64,000 bases of DNA. Origin: an uncultured Chryseobacterium sp. GTDB taxonomy: Bacteria; Bacteroidota; Bacteroidia; Flavobacteriales; Weeksellaceae. Position numbers and translations under genes: made by a program. Under the pieces are notes generated by a model. That model made no database searches. It was not told the DNA's origin and was given only the letters and a program-made list of their open reading frames with translations. This document shows positions 1-8,090 of this stretch, piece after piece; position 1 is the first letter of the stretch; every line of letters begins with the position of its first letter. The stretch spans positions 148,937 to 212,936 of the forward strand of contig CAJYXJ010000040.1 in NCBI GenBank assembly GCA_913778085.1. The letters are read 5' to 3'.

Positions 1-78
1 TTCATGTGTTTTGGATTTTCTTTAAAAATAAGAATTTAATTTTAATGAATCACCAGATCCTGTTTACCGCCTTTGAGA

Positions 79-327
79 TTACTTTTCCGGTACCAGGCCG
101 GCAAGATCTTCTGCAATGCCGTTTTGAAAAGATACTTCTTTCATTACTTTGTCTTCTCCGAAAGGCAGGATCCCGATTGTTTTGTCTTTTCTGTTATCGA
201 TAACCTGTAAAGTATTCTATTCTTCTTCCCCATAATTCGGAATATTTCCTTTAAGTTTTATGAATTCTTTATCCTGCGCAAAAGAAAAACGACAAGAAAG
301 AACGCTATGACCGATAAAAATTTTCGT
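79..327 (-). pseudogene. decayed small secreted protein
   Basis: Read leftwards from about 327, the DNA gives a hydrophobic stretch (FLSVIAFFLVVF), then after a one-base shift in a T-rich run SFAQDKEFIKLKGNIPNY, one in-frame TAG, and a further sensible stretch beginning NTLQVIDNRKDKTIGILPF and ending LAGLVPEK before TAA at 79-81. The expected ATG reads ACG at 325-327. The parts look like an export signal with a cleavage site after FAQ and a mature protein of about 65 residues. A missing start, a frameshift and an internal stop together indicate a dead gene. The family is not recognised. It lies 10 bases after the decayed gene at 338-677 and was probably co-transcribed with it. Confidence 0.4.
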
Positions 328-337
328 GATTCTATAA

Positions 338-677
338 TTATTTTGTGAAAACATATCCTCCAGTTAAAGAATCAATATACACATCGGTTTCCAACGTAGA
401 CCTATACCCTATTCCAATCATAGCCCCATTGTTTGAACTGGATGCCGAATCGATAGCCGCACCGATTAAAGCCCCGACAAAACCACCTGCTATTCCCCCT
501 ACAAATGCACCTCCGGTTTTAACTTCCAGAAAAAGGTTCACCCGCGAAGAATGAATATAGAATCCTTTTTCATTTTTATGCATTTCATCGAAACCAACGG
601 GTATTAATTTATAAGCTTTTCCTCCTTCCACATAACCGTACATTTCAGAACAGCATGGATAGAAAAATATTTTTCAT
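338..677 (-). pseudogene. glycine-zipper-like small protein with a broken export signal
   Basis: An open frame starting MYGYVEGGKAYKL runs 643-338 (101 residues). Its centre is rich in Gly and Ala (GGAFVGGIAGGFVGALIGAA), a glycine-zipper-like membrane-associating pattern seen in small envelope proteins. Just upstream, ATG at 677 starts MKNIFLSMLF, a typical start of a Flavobacteria signal peptide, but it stops at once and is out of frame by one base with the main frame. A single-base indel near 644-655 would join the two. I infer a frameshifted exported protein. If a start at 643 is used instead, the product would be cytoplasmic and odd for this composition. Function unknown. Confidence 0.45.
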
Positions 678-721
678 GATTATAATTTGCCGCAAAAATA
701 GAAAAATCGGTTTAACATTAA

Positions 722-751
722 ACGACCCTTACAATAAATTGCAAGGGTCGT
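722..751 (-). terminator. terminator of the sigma/anti-sigma operon
   Basis: ACGACCCTT (722-730) pairs with AAGGGTCGT (743-751) around a short AT-rich loop. It lies about 20 bases past the last gene of the leftward operon, and the minus strand continues into T-rich DNA. Confidence 0.75.
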
Positions 752-773
752 CCAACATTAAAAAAATAAACTA

Positions 774-1289
774 TTATGGGTTTTGCCTCTGCCTTGGAGC
801 AATACTATTAGCGTTCCCCCGGGGTTTCCTTTCATTCACCTTATCCCGCATCATCCCCTCGGATTGGAACAGCTTCAAGACCTTCTGGCAAGGAATGATC
901 TGCTGCATCTTATCAGCATACTTCTTTCTGTTATCAAGCAGCCTCTGCCCTACTTCAAAGCTTTGCTGCAATTTTGCTTTAGCTTCTTCATCCGATAAGG
1001 TTTCAGGATTGAAGTCGGAATTAAACTGGCTTTTGATCTGTTTCTGGCTTTCCAGATATTCATTATAAACATCCGTAAACTCTTCTTTATCACTCGGATC
1101 AATATCCAGGTTTTCCATCACCATGTTGTTCCTGAACTGGGTTAGAAGCTTTTTTCTTTCTGTAGGTGAAAGATTGTTTATTACTTCCTTTCTTTGCTTA
1201 GGGTCCATCTTCTTCCAGTCATAATCCGTCTGTTGGGCGTTTAAGCCAAAACCATAAATCATTAAAAGGGTAAACAATATCTTTTTCAT
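774..1289 (-). CDS. secreted helical protein of the sigma-factor operon (Spy/CpxP-like in layout)
   Basis: 171 residues starting at ATG 1289 (MKKILFTLLMIYGFGLNAQQ). This start is preferred over longer in-frame ones because it opens a clean signal peptide with an LNAQ cleavage site. The mature part is charged, helical and rich in Lys, Gln and Asp (MDPKQRKEVINNL, LSPTERKKLLTQF) and ends in a basic Asn/Arg/Pro tail. Small periplasmic helical proteins of this type, including Spy/CpxP-like ones, often sit next to ECF sigma/anti-sigma pairs. That link is by layout and composition, not by a diagnostic motif. It begins 7 bases after the anti-sigma gene, so it is probably the third gene of the same operon, with a terminator at 722-751. 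Confidence 0.7.
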   Translation of the reverse strand: MKKILFTLLMIYGFGLNAQQTDYDWKKMDPKQRKEVINNLSPTERKKLLTQFRNNMVMENLDIDPSDKEEFTDVYNEYLESQKQIKSQFNSDFNPETLSDEEAKAKLQQSFEVGQRLLDNRKKYADKMQQIIPCQKVLKLFQSEGMMRDKVNERKPRGNANSIAPRQRQNP

Positions 1290-1296
1290 CTTCTTT

Positions 1297-1929
1297 TTAA
1301 TTATATAAATCCAGATAAACATCCTGCGTCGAATTGCTTGCCAATTCCGAAATTTCAGAATTTGAGAAGGAATCCAGATATTCATTCATCTGATTTTCAT
1401 CTTGTTTTGAAACGGTTTTTCCGGTTTTATCCGACGCTTCACGATCTGTTTTTGCCTGAGGCTTATTCTGCGCTACAGATTTATTATTTTTTTGACTTTC
1501 ATTATTTTGATGATCGTTTTCAACAGAAGTTAAATCTGATTTCAAAGTTTCATAGGCCATCTGGGATTCCGTTTCAGGCTGCTGGTTTTTCACCGTATAG
1601 GCAACTGCAGGACTTACATCATCCGCGGTGCTGCTGTTGTTCAGAACAAAAGTCGCTCCAAAAATCAAAGCCAGTGAAGCTGCTGCTGCATACGCCCAGT
1701 TGATCTTAAAAACCGGGGCTTTTTTACGGGGCAATACCTTATTTATTACGTGATCCTGAATATTTTCAAATATGTTTTCAGAAACTGTATAAATATTCTT
1801 ACGTTCCAGTTTTTCCAGGTCAAAATCATGTACTCCGCCCAATACATTCGCCTGAATATTTTCAAACAAATTATCAGGTGCCGTATAAATATTTTTGCGT
1901 TCTAATTTTTCTATATCGAACTTTTTCAT
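1297..1929 (-). CDS. putative anti-sigma factor with duplicated N-terminal motif
   Basis: 210 residues. One membrane segment lies at about 75-95 (INWAYAAAASLALIFGATF), leaving a cytoplasmic N-terminus of about 70 residues and a periplasmic tail rich in Lys, Asn, Gln and Glu. The gene starts 9 bases after the ECF sigma gene, the usual place for a membrane anti-sigma factor. The N-terminal part is a tandem repeat: residues 4-29 (FDIEKLERKNIYTAPDN...) recur at 36-61 (FDLEKLERKNIYTVSEN...), period 32 residues. No zinc-binding HxxxCxxC motif is visible, so it is not a classical ZAS domain. Role by inference: holds the sigma factor at the membrane until an envelope signal arrives. Confidence 0.75.
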   Translation of the reverse strand: MKKFDIEKLERKNIYTAPDNLFENIQANVLGGVHDFDLEKLERKNIYTVSENIFENIQDHVINKVLPRKKAPVFKINWAYAAAASLALIFGATFVLNNSSTADDVSPAVAYTVKNQQPETESQMAYETLKSDLTSVENDHQNNESQKNNKSVAQNKPQAKTDREASDKTGKTVSKQDENQMNEYLDSFSNSEISELASNSTQDVYLDLYN

Positions 1930-1938
1930 TTCAGTTTC

Positions 1939-2496
1939 TCAAAAATTATCTTCGTAATTGTCCTTTATATAATCTTCTATCTTCTGTTTGGCATAATGAT
2001 AATTGGTTTTCAGCGTGCCTACCGACATATCCACGATTTTGGATATTTCTTCATAAGGCAGATCATCATAATACCGCATCATAAATACCAGTTTCTGCTT
2101 TTCCGGCAGGCTTTGTATGGCTTTCTGAAGCAGGATCTGTATTTCTTCGGCATCACCGCCGGCATTATCAGCCACCAGGTTCTGCATGTGGTATTCGGGA
2201 TCTTCATCGGTTTTTTGCATTCTTTTAAGCTTATTCAGCTGCTGTAACGCTTCATTGGTTGCAATTCTATACAGCCAGGTATAGAGCTGGCTATCATTTT
2301 TAAACTGGTGAAAATTCTGATAAGCTTTAATAAATGTTTCCTGCAAAGTGTCCTGAGCAAGATCTCCGTCCACAATAATTCTTCTTATGTGCCAATACAG
2401 TCTGCTTTGATAAGCATCCATCAAAGCACGCACTCCTTTTTCCTGGGTACGTGGATTTTGCATCAACGAAATAATTTCCGTGTCTCTAATCTTCAT
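1939..2496 (-). CDS. ECF RNA polymerase sigma factor
   Basis: 185 residues, normal for sigma-70 family group 4. Region 2 is visible at about 20-85 (LAQDTLQETFIKAYQNFHQF, then TWLYRIATNEALQQL). Region 4 is at about 125-180 (LPEKQKLVFMMRYYDDLPYEEI, then DMSVGTLKTNYHYAKQKI), the helix-turn-helix that reads the -35 element. It is first in an operon with the anti-sigma gene (9-base gap) and the secreted helical protein. ECF factors of this layout usually answer envelope stress and activate their own operon. The region upstream (2497-2716) is shared with the divergent DUF2520 gene. The specific signal cannot be told from sequence. Confidence 0.92.
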   Translation of the reverse strand: MKIRDTEIISLMQNPRTQEKGVRALMDAYQSRLYWHIRRIIVDGDLAQDTLQETFIKAYQNFHQFKNDSQLYTWLYRIATNEALQQLNKLKRMQKTDEDPEYHMQNLVADNAGGDAEEIQILLQKAIQSLPEKQKLVFMMRYYDDLPYEEISKIVDMSVGTLKTNYHYAKQKIEDYIKDNYEDNF

Positions 2497-2704
2497 AAGA
2501 TGCTTTCATTGTTTGGATTACAAAAATAGCTGAAAGTTAAAATACTTATTCAATTTTTAGTCCAATATACTATTTTTTTACAAAAACAGCATCCGGAAAT
2601 TTTAATGTACGGTATAGCAAGGTTTTGCATTTTCCCTTTTATAATCAATGTTCTATTAAATTCATCACTTTTAGCGGCGGCTTATTTCCGGAAAAATAAA
2701 ATAT

Positions 2705-2712
2705 TATCTTTG
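2705..2712 (+). promoter_or_regulatory. Bacteroidota -7 box, near-leaderless start
   Basis: TATCTTTG matches the TAnnTTTG -7 consensus of the Bacteroidota primary sigma factor. It ends only 4 bases before the ATG at 2717, so the mRNA would begin at or almost at the start codon. No convincing -33 TTG is seen. Confidence 0.5.
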
Positions 2713-2716
2713 TTGT

Positions 2717-3469
2717 ATGCAAACTGTAATTATCGGATCCGGAAATGTTGCTTATCATCTGGCCAAAGCACTGGTAGAGAATAATATTCCGCCGTCCCAG
2801 ATCTTCGGCAGGAATGAAAAAGAATTGGAAGCAATTTCAAAAGAATTGAACATCCCTTACTCAACTAAAAATTTAGTCGATTCGGACATTTATCTGATCT
2901 GTGTCAGTGATCAGGCCGTAGAAGATGTCTCACGGCATCTCACGAAAAAGGATTGTCTGGTGGCCCATACTTCCGGTTCATTGCCTATTGATGTTTTGAA
3001 AGGGGAGTACAGAAAGGCCAGTTTTTATCCGCTGCAGACCTTTTCAAGATCAAAAGTGCTTGATTATTCAAAAATTCCTTTTTTTATCGAAGCGGAGAAT
3101 GAAGAAGACCTGAATATTTTGTCTGACCTGGCCGCAAAAGTCTCTGAGAATGTCATGGAAAGTACCTACGAGAAGCGAAAATATATTCATCTGACGGCCG
3201 TTTTTGCCTGTAATTTTGTAAATCATCTGTTCTCCAGGGCTAAAGAGATTTCCGATTCACAGAAAATTCCATTCGACTGCTTTCTTCCACTGATCGATGA
3301 GACCGTTCAGAAGATTCATACAATAGAGCCCAAATCTGCGCAAACCGGTCCGGCCGTACGAAACGACAGAAGAATCCTTGAACTGCATGAGCAACTGTTG
3401 AAAGACGAAAGCCTGGAGATCTATAAAATCATGAATCTCTCCATCAAAAAGATGTATCAATTGCCATAA
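2717..3469 (+). CDS. Rossmann-like/DUF2520 oxidoreductase
   Basis: 250 residues. The N-terminal dinucleotide fold starts at once with VIIGSGNVAYHLAKAL (residues 4-19), like F420/NADP oxidoreductases and pyrroline-5-carboxylate reductase. The C-terminal half carries the DUF2520 signature (HLTAVFACNFVNHLF, then AQTGPAVRNDRRILELH). The family is widespread in Bacteroidota but its substrate is unknown to me. Proteins of this build bind NAD(P) and act on small metabolites in the cytoplasm. It opens a rightward run of genes; the next start (3498) is 28 bases downstream. A -7 box sits directly before the ATG. Confidence 0.8.
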   Translation: MQTVIIGSGNVAYHLAKALVENNIPPSQIFGRNEKELEAISKELNIPYSTKNLVDSDIYLICVSDQAVEDVSRHLTKKDCLVAHTSGSLPIDVLKGEYRKASFYPLQTFSRSKVLDYSKIPFFIEAENEEDLNILSDLAAKVSENVMESTYEKRKYIHLTAVFACNFVNHLFSRAKEISDSQKIPFDCFLPLIDETVQKIHTIEPKSAQTGPAVRNDRRILELHEQLLKDESLEIYKIMNLSIKKMYQLP

Positions 3470-3497
3470 TGTTTTAACTTTGAGAAAAACTAAAAAA

Positions 3498-4253
3498 ATG
3501 AATACCAACATTATCCGTTCTCTCATCATTGGTGCAGCTATCGTACTTACGGCACTTATTTTAGGCTCAAGTTTTAAAAACAGGAATTTAAAGCAGGATA
3601 CCATTTCCGTTACAGGCCTTGGCTCCAAAGATTTTATTTCGGACGAGATCAGCTGGAGCGGAAGTTTTGATGCCAGTGCTTTCGATGCCAAAGAAGCATA
3701 TAACCTCATTTCGCAGGATAAAGAAAAAGTAAAGGCTTTTTTCTACAGCAAAGGTTTCAAAGCGGGAGAATTTACGTTTGGCGGTGTCAATTTCTCAAGA
3801 TCTTTCCGTACGGTAACCACGAAAGAATCTGATGGTACAGAAAAATCCGAAGATATTTTTGATGGCTATAAAGCGACTCAAAGTGTGTTTTTCAGGGCAA
3901 AAAAAAATCCGGCCTTGATGAAAAAGATCGAAAGCGTGATCGATAAGACCTCAGAACTCATCAACAGCGGAGTACAATTCGATCCATCTTCACCTCAGTA
4001 TACATATTCTGATCTTGCTTCACTGAAACATAATTTAATTGAGGCAGGCGCAAAAGACGCCAAACAGAGAGCTGAAAAAATTGTAAAAAGTGCAGACGGA
4101 GATTTAGGAAAGCTGAAGGATGCATCAATGGGTGTATTTCAGATTACCGCAAAAGGATCTACCGATGAAGACAGCTACGGAGGGAATTTTGATACTTCGA
4201 GTAAGGAAAAATCGGCCAGAATTACCGTGAGACTTACGTACAACCTCGACTAG
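3498..4253 (+). CDS. SIMPL domain-containing protein
   Basis: 251 residues. The ATG at 3498 (MNTNIIRSLIIGAAIVLTAL) is preferred over an upstream in-frame TTG because it opens directly into a single N-terminal membrane or signal segment (residues 5-22). The rest matches the SIMPL/DUF541 pattern: ISVTGLGSKDFISDEISWSG near the start, a repeated beta-alpha arrangement, FDPSSPQYTYSDL in the middle and a late alanine-rich helix (AGAKDAKQRAEKIVKSADG). SIMPL proteins are periplasmic or membrane-anchored and form large ring assemblies in some species; their role is poorly defined. It lies between DUF2520 and kdsC, 21 bases before kdsC. Confidence 0.82.
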   Translation: MNTNIIRSLIIGAAIVLTALILGSSFKNRNLKQDTISVTGLGSKDFISDEISWSGSFDASAFDAKEAYNLISQDKEKVKAFFYSKGFKAGEFTFGGVNFSRSFRTVTTKESDGTEKSEDIFDGYKATQSVFFRAKKNPALMKKIESVIDKTSELINSGVQFDPSSPQYTYSDLASLKHNLIEAGAKDAKQRAEKIVKSADGDLGKLKDASMGVFQITAKGSTDEDSYGGNFDTSSKEKSARITVRLTYNLD

Positions 4254-4274
4254 ACGATTATACTTTAAAATTAA

Positions 4275-4793
4275 ATGAGCTATAAAGAAAAATTAAAAGA
4301 TATTAAAGCCTTCGTTTTTGATGTGGACGGCGTATTTACAGATGGCAGTGTCTACCTGATGCCCGGCGGGAATATGAGCAGGGTAATGAATGTGCTGGAT
4401 GGCTATGCAGTGGTAAAAGCATTAAAAAACAATTACCTGATTGGGGTCATCACCGGCGGTAACGATGAAATGGTAAAGCACCGGATCAATTATCTGGGCA
4501 TTGAAGATTATTATCCGAAATCCCATAATAAGATGACCGATTTTGAAGATTTTAAATTAAAATACAATCTTACCAGCGAAGAGATCTTAACGATGGGAGA
4601 CGATATTCCCGATCTTCACATGATGCGTGCTTCAGCCGTTGCAGCCTGTCCCGAAAATGCAGTCCCTGAGATCAAGGCGGTTTCCGATTATATTTCTCCC
4701 GTCAAAGGTGGAAGCGGAGCCGTACGTGACGTCATCGAGCAGGTGATGAAAGTACAGGGGAAATGGCATGATGACAATACGCAATCCATTTAA
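4275..4793 (+). CDS. kdsC: 3-deoxy-D-manno-octulosonate-8-phosphatase, KdsC-type HAD
   Basis: 172 residues, normal for KdsC. HAD motif I is FVFDVDGVFTDG (residues 13-24), with D16 as nucleophile and D18 as general acid. Motif II is the VITGG stretch near residue 60 and motif III/IV is ILTMGDDIPDLHMM near 110. The short C1-type cap and the VKGGSGAVRDVIE tail are typical of tetrameric KdsC. It hydrolyses KDO-8-phosphate to KDO in lipopolysaccharide core synthesis. The Maf gene follows: its ATG is 10 bases after this stop. Confidence 0.88.
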   Translation: MSYKEKLKDIKAFVFDVDGVFTDGSVYLMPGGNMSRVMNVLDGYAVVKALKNNYLIGVITGGNDEMVKHRINYLGIEDYYPKSHNKMTDFEDFKLKYNLTSEEILTMGDDIPDLHMMRASAVAACPENAVPEIKAVSDYISPVKGGSGAVRDVIEQVMKVQGKWHDDNTQSI

Positions 4794-4803
4794 TATTGTA
4801 AAA

Positions 4804-5358
4804 ATGAAATTATTACTAGCATCGCAATCACCAAGACGAAAAGAATTATTATCCAGTCTGGGTTTTGAATTTGAAGTGGTAAAGATCGATTGCGAAGAAA
4901 TTGTTCCGGAGCACATCAAAGTAGGAGAGTCTGCCGCTTACCTGTCCGAGTTGAAAGCATCAGCATTTCGGGAACTGGAAAAAGGAGAGGTGCTGCTTAC
5001 TGCGGATACCATTGTAGCTGTTGATAATCAATTCCTTGGCAAACCTAAAGATGCGGAAGAAGCAAAACAGATGCTGAAGCTGCTTTCGGGAAGGACCCAT
5101 CAGGTGTACACGGGAATTACCATTAAAACTTCTGAAAAAACAGTTACGGAAACGGACGTTGCCGAAGTTGAATTTGATGATATTACCGATGATGAAGCGG
5201 AATATTACATTCAGAATTACAGACCTTTCGACAAAGCAGGAAGCTATGGTGTCCAGGAATGGCTCGGCATGGCCAAAATTAAAAGGATGAACGGGAGCTT
5301 TTATACGATTATGGGACTTCCCACCCATTTGGTTTACAAAATTTTGAAAGAAATATAA
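4804..5358 (+). CDS. maf: Maf-family nucleotide pyrophosphatase
   Basis: 184 residues from ATG 4804. The start is fixed by the family's N-terminal motif LLASQSPRRKELL, which lies at residues 3-15; an in-frame ATG at 4768 would add a tail overlapping kdsC. Further motifs are LTADTIVAVDNQFLGKP (the catalytic Asp of the ADTIV motif) and FDKAGSYGVQEWLG near 150. Maf proteins hydrolyse non-canonical or canonical nucleoside triphosphates (dTTP, UTP, CTP classes) and are linked to septum arrest and housecleaning. Which class this is cannot be settled by eye. Confidence 0.88.
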   Translation: MKLLLASQSPRRKELLSSLGFEFEVVKIDCEEIVPEHIKVGESAAYLSELKASAFRELEKGEVLLTADTIVAVDNQFLGKPKDAEEAKQMLKLLSGRTHQVYTGITIKTSEKTVTETDVAEVEFDDITDDEAEYYIQNYRPFDKAGSYGVQEWLGMAKIKRMNGSFYTIMGLPTHLVYKILKEI

Positions 5359-5442
5359 CGGTTTTCCCCATAAAATTTTATTATTTTTACAGAATCATCA
5401 AACTGCTGATAATAAAAAGCAGATTAGAGAGTTATATTGATA

Positions 5443-8058
5443 ATGAAAAAGAATATTTTATTCCTTTTAGTGCTGTGTGTCGTTTTGTCCTGTGGGACTA
5501 AGGTAAAAAAACCTGAGCAGCGGTCTAAGTTCATGAAAGGATTTACCACATACTACAATACTTTATTTAATGCAAAAGATGCCTTAAATAACGAATTTGA
5601 AACAAGAGATAAGGCCCATAAGGACAATTTTTATGCGCCTTATATTCCCATTCTTACCTATGAAGACCAGCCTTTGGGAAGCGACCTCGGACAATCTGCA
5701 GCCTTTGCGGAAAATTCGATGAAGATGGGAGAACTGAACCGGCCTGCTCAGAACGCCGGCCCGCGTGGCGGAATGCCGGGAATGCCCTCCCAAATGCCAG
5801 GAAATCCGATGTCAGGAGGACCGGGAATGCCGTCCGGAGATCCCGGGCAGCCCGAACAGAAAGGAGCAACCACCCTGGAAATTGCAGAAGCAAAGGCTTT
5901 GAAGGCCATCAATAAATATTCGGTAATCAAGAACGGCGAAGAAAAAAACAAGCAGATCTTTGATGCTTATATGATCCTCGCCCAGGCAAGAATTTACAGG
6001 GGAAAATCATTGGAAGCCCTGGATGCGCTGAACTATGTGTTTACGCATATGAAAGATGACAAAAGACTTCCACTGGCAAGGATTTACCAGGGTTTGGCTT
6101 ATGATCAGATCAAAAACTACCATAAAGCGCACGAGACTTTTGCCAAATTAAAAAGTGAAAAGATTTCCAAGCAGTATGAGAAATTACTGAGTATTTATTA
6201 TTCCGAATCCCTGCTTGATGCCGGCAAAAGGGAAGAAGCCGTACGTGAGCTGGATAATGCTTATGAACTTAACGACAACCGAAAATTAAAAAGCAGAATT
6301 GCTTATCTGAGAGGGCAGGTACTGGAAAGCCTTAACCAAAACGAAAAGGCCAGAGAAAGCTTTATGGCCGCTTATAAATATGCCAACGATTTTGAATTCG
6401 AGGTAAAATCCCAGATCGAAATTGCCAAAACCTTCAATGGGAACGGGGATTACAGCGGCGCCCGGAAATACCTGGAAGACATCAGTAAAAAAGGGACCTA
6501 CGGATCCCGTAAAAATGAATTTTATTATGCTTTGGGCCTTATGGCAAATAAAGCCGGAAAGAAAGATGAAGCCCAGGAATATTTCAGAAAATCTTTGAGA
6601 GAAAAAGTTTCTGACGGCCAGGTGCGCGGTCTTACGTACTATGAAATAGGGAAGGGCTACCTCGATAAAAACGATTACATCGGTGCCGGAGCGTATTATG
6701 ATTCCGCTTTAGCCGTGATGACTTACGAGCCTTCAAAGATCCTCTTGGCAGACCAGTCGGTGTATATTAAAAAGATCTCGAAGAATTATTATTTAATCAA
6801 GAAAAATGACAGTATTCTGAATCTGGCAAAAATGACACCGGAACAAAAAAGCGATTTCTTCTCAAAATATATTGCCAAAATCAAGGCCAAAGAAGAAAAA
6901 GAGGAGCAGGAGAGAAGGCGTGCTGAGAGGAGCAAAGGCTTCGATACGGGCGATTACAACTCAACTTCGATATTTGCCAACAGCTCCACCTCTTTTGAGG
7001 ATTTCGGGGTAGCTACGAAAGGATTTTATTTCAGCAACACCGGTACGGTTTCCAAAGGAACCCAGACTTTTAAACAGACCTGGGGAGACCGTGCCCTGAT
7101 CGACAACTGGCGGTTCTCAAAAAAAATGGCTACGCTGGATGATATGAAAAACGATGCCCTCGGAACTGCGGCGGCACCAAATCCGAGACGTTTTGAACCG
7201 GCCTATTATATCGAACAGATCCCTACTGATATGGCACAGCTGGACCATCTGAAAAAGGACCGGGATACGGCTTCTCTAGGTCTTGGGGTGATGTATCAGA
7301 ACTATTTTACCAACACGCCTCTGGCGACAAAAACGCTGTATAACCTGGTGGATGTAAATCCGGAAGAAAAAGTAATGCTGCAGGCTTTGTATGAGATTTT
7401 CGCTATGAATTATGAGAAAAATCCACAGGCTGCCGAGAGAGCAAAACAAATGTTGTTAAAGGATTATCCGTACACTTCCTATGCGGAGTTTGCAAGAAAC
7501 CCGAAAAGCAATTCTTTTGTAAAGTCTTCCGGCGATGTGGAAAGCCAGTACAAACAGGCCTTTGCATTGTATGAATCTGAAAAATTTGGGGAAAGCAAGG
7601 ATATTATCGATAAGACAATCCAGCAATACCCTAAAGATGCCCTGGTTCCTAAATTATATCTGCTGAACGCCTTTAATTCGGGAAAAGCCAGCGGAAAGGA
7701 AGTAATGATTCTTCAGCTTGAACAGATCGCCTTAAACTATGGCAAAACCCCGGAAGGCGAGAAGGCCAAAGAGATGCTGAATTACCTGAAAAGCGATCTG
7801 AGCTTCCAGGCAACGGATAATAAAGGCAATGCAATACCTCAAAATGTTGCTGATGCGAATAACAATGCTTCTGATCAGCAGCTGCAGTTTAATTCCAGAG
7901 GATCAAAAAGAACCCCGTCGCAGCCTGTGCAGAATCAGATGATGAATAATAACACTACGCCGATGCAGCCTGTAAATAATGGCAGCAGAAAACGGCCAAA
8001 CAGCAATAACAACCAGCAGCTGCAGCCTGCGAACCAGGTGCCTGCAAAATCACAATAA
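5443..8058 (+). CDS. porW: type IX secretion lipoprotein PorW/SprE
   Basis: 871 residues from ATG 5443. A lipoprotein signal (MKKNILFLLVLCVVLSC) places the lipidated Cys at residue 17. The body is a long series of tetratricopeptide-like helix pairs (AYMILAQARIYRGKSLEAL, IYQGLAYDQIKNYHKAHE and others), matching the length and layout of SprE of Flavobacterium johnsoniae and PorW of Porphyromonas gingivalis. These link the outer parts of the type IX secretion machinery and are needed for gliding and protein export. Two low-complexity parts stand out: a Gly/Pro/Met-rich insert at about residues 105-140 and an Asn/Gln-rich C-terminal tail. A shared terminator with convergent tsaB follows. Confidence 0.85.
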   Translation: MKKNILFLLVLCVVLSCGTKVKKPEQRSKFMKGFTTYYNTLFNAKDALNNEFETRDKAHKDNFYAPYIPILTYEDQPLGSDLGQSAAFAENSMKMGELNRPAQNAGPRGGMPGMPSQMPGNPMSGGPGMPSGDPGQPEQKGATTLEIAEAKALKAINKYSVIKNGEEKNKQIFDAYMILAQARIYRGKSLEALDALNYVFTHMKDDKRLPLARIYQGLAYDQIKNYHKAHETFAKLKSEKISKQYEKLLSIYYSESLLDAGKREEAVRELDNAYELNDNRKLKSRIAYLRGQVLESLNQNEKARESFMAAYKYANDFEFEVKSQIEIAKTFNGNGDYSGARKYLEDISKKGTYGSRKNEFYYALGLMANKAGKKDEAQEYFRKSLREKVSDGQVRGLTYYEIGKGYLDKNDYIGAGAYYDSALAVMTYEPSKILLADQSVYIKKISKNYYLIKKNDSILNLAKMTPEQKSDFFSKYIAKIKAKEEKEEQERRRAERSKGFDTGDYNSTSIFANSSTSFEDFGVATKGFYFSNTGTVSKGTQTFKQTWGDRALIDNWRFSKKMATLDDMKNDALGTAAAPNPRRFEPAYYIEQIPTDMAQLDHLKKDRDTASLGLGVMYQNYFTNTPLATKTLYNLVDVNPEEKVMLQALYEIFAMNYEKNPQAAERAKQMLLKDYPYTSYAEFARNPKSNSFVKSSGDVESQYKQAFALYESEKFGESKDIIDKTIQQYPKDALVPKLYLLNAFNSGKASGKEVMILQLEQIALNYGKTPEGEKAKEMLNYLKSDLSFQATDNKGNAIPQNVADANNNASDQQLQFNSRGSKRTPSQPVQNQMMNNNTTPMQPVNNGSRKRPNSNNNQQLQPANQVPAKSQ

Positions 8059-8062
8059 AATA

Positions 8063-8090
8063 AAAAGCGAAGATTTTACTCTTCGCTTTT
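8063..8090. terminator. bidirectional terminator between porW and tsaB
   Basis: AAAAGCGAAG (8063-8072) pairs perfectly with CTTCGCTTTT (8081-8090). T-runs follow on both strands. The stem includes the last codons of tsaB, so the hairpin is partly coding. Confidence 0.85.

Noticed and set aside
6-203. 65-codon + frame at the left edge
   Set aside because: Opposite to a recognisable decayed secreted-protein gene; composition is not protein-like.
5720-5840. Gly/Pro/Met-rich insert of PorW/SprE as a sign of a frameshift or collagen-like domain
   Set aside because: The frame continues without break and the repeats are too short and irregular; treated as a low-complexity linker.
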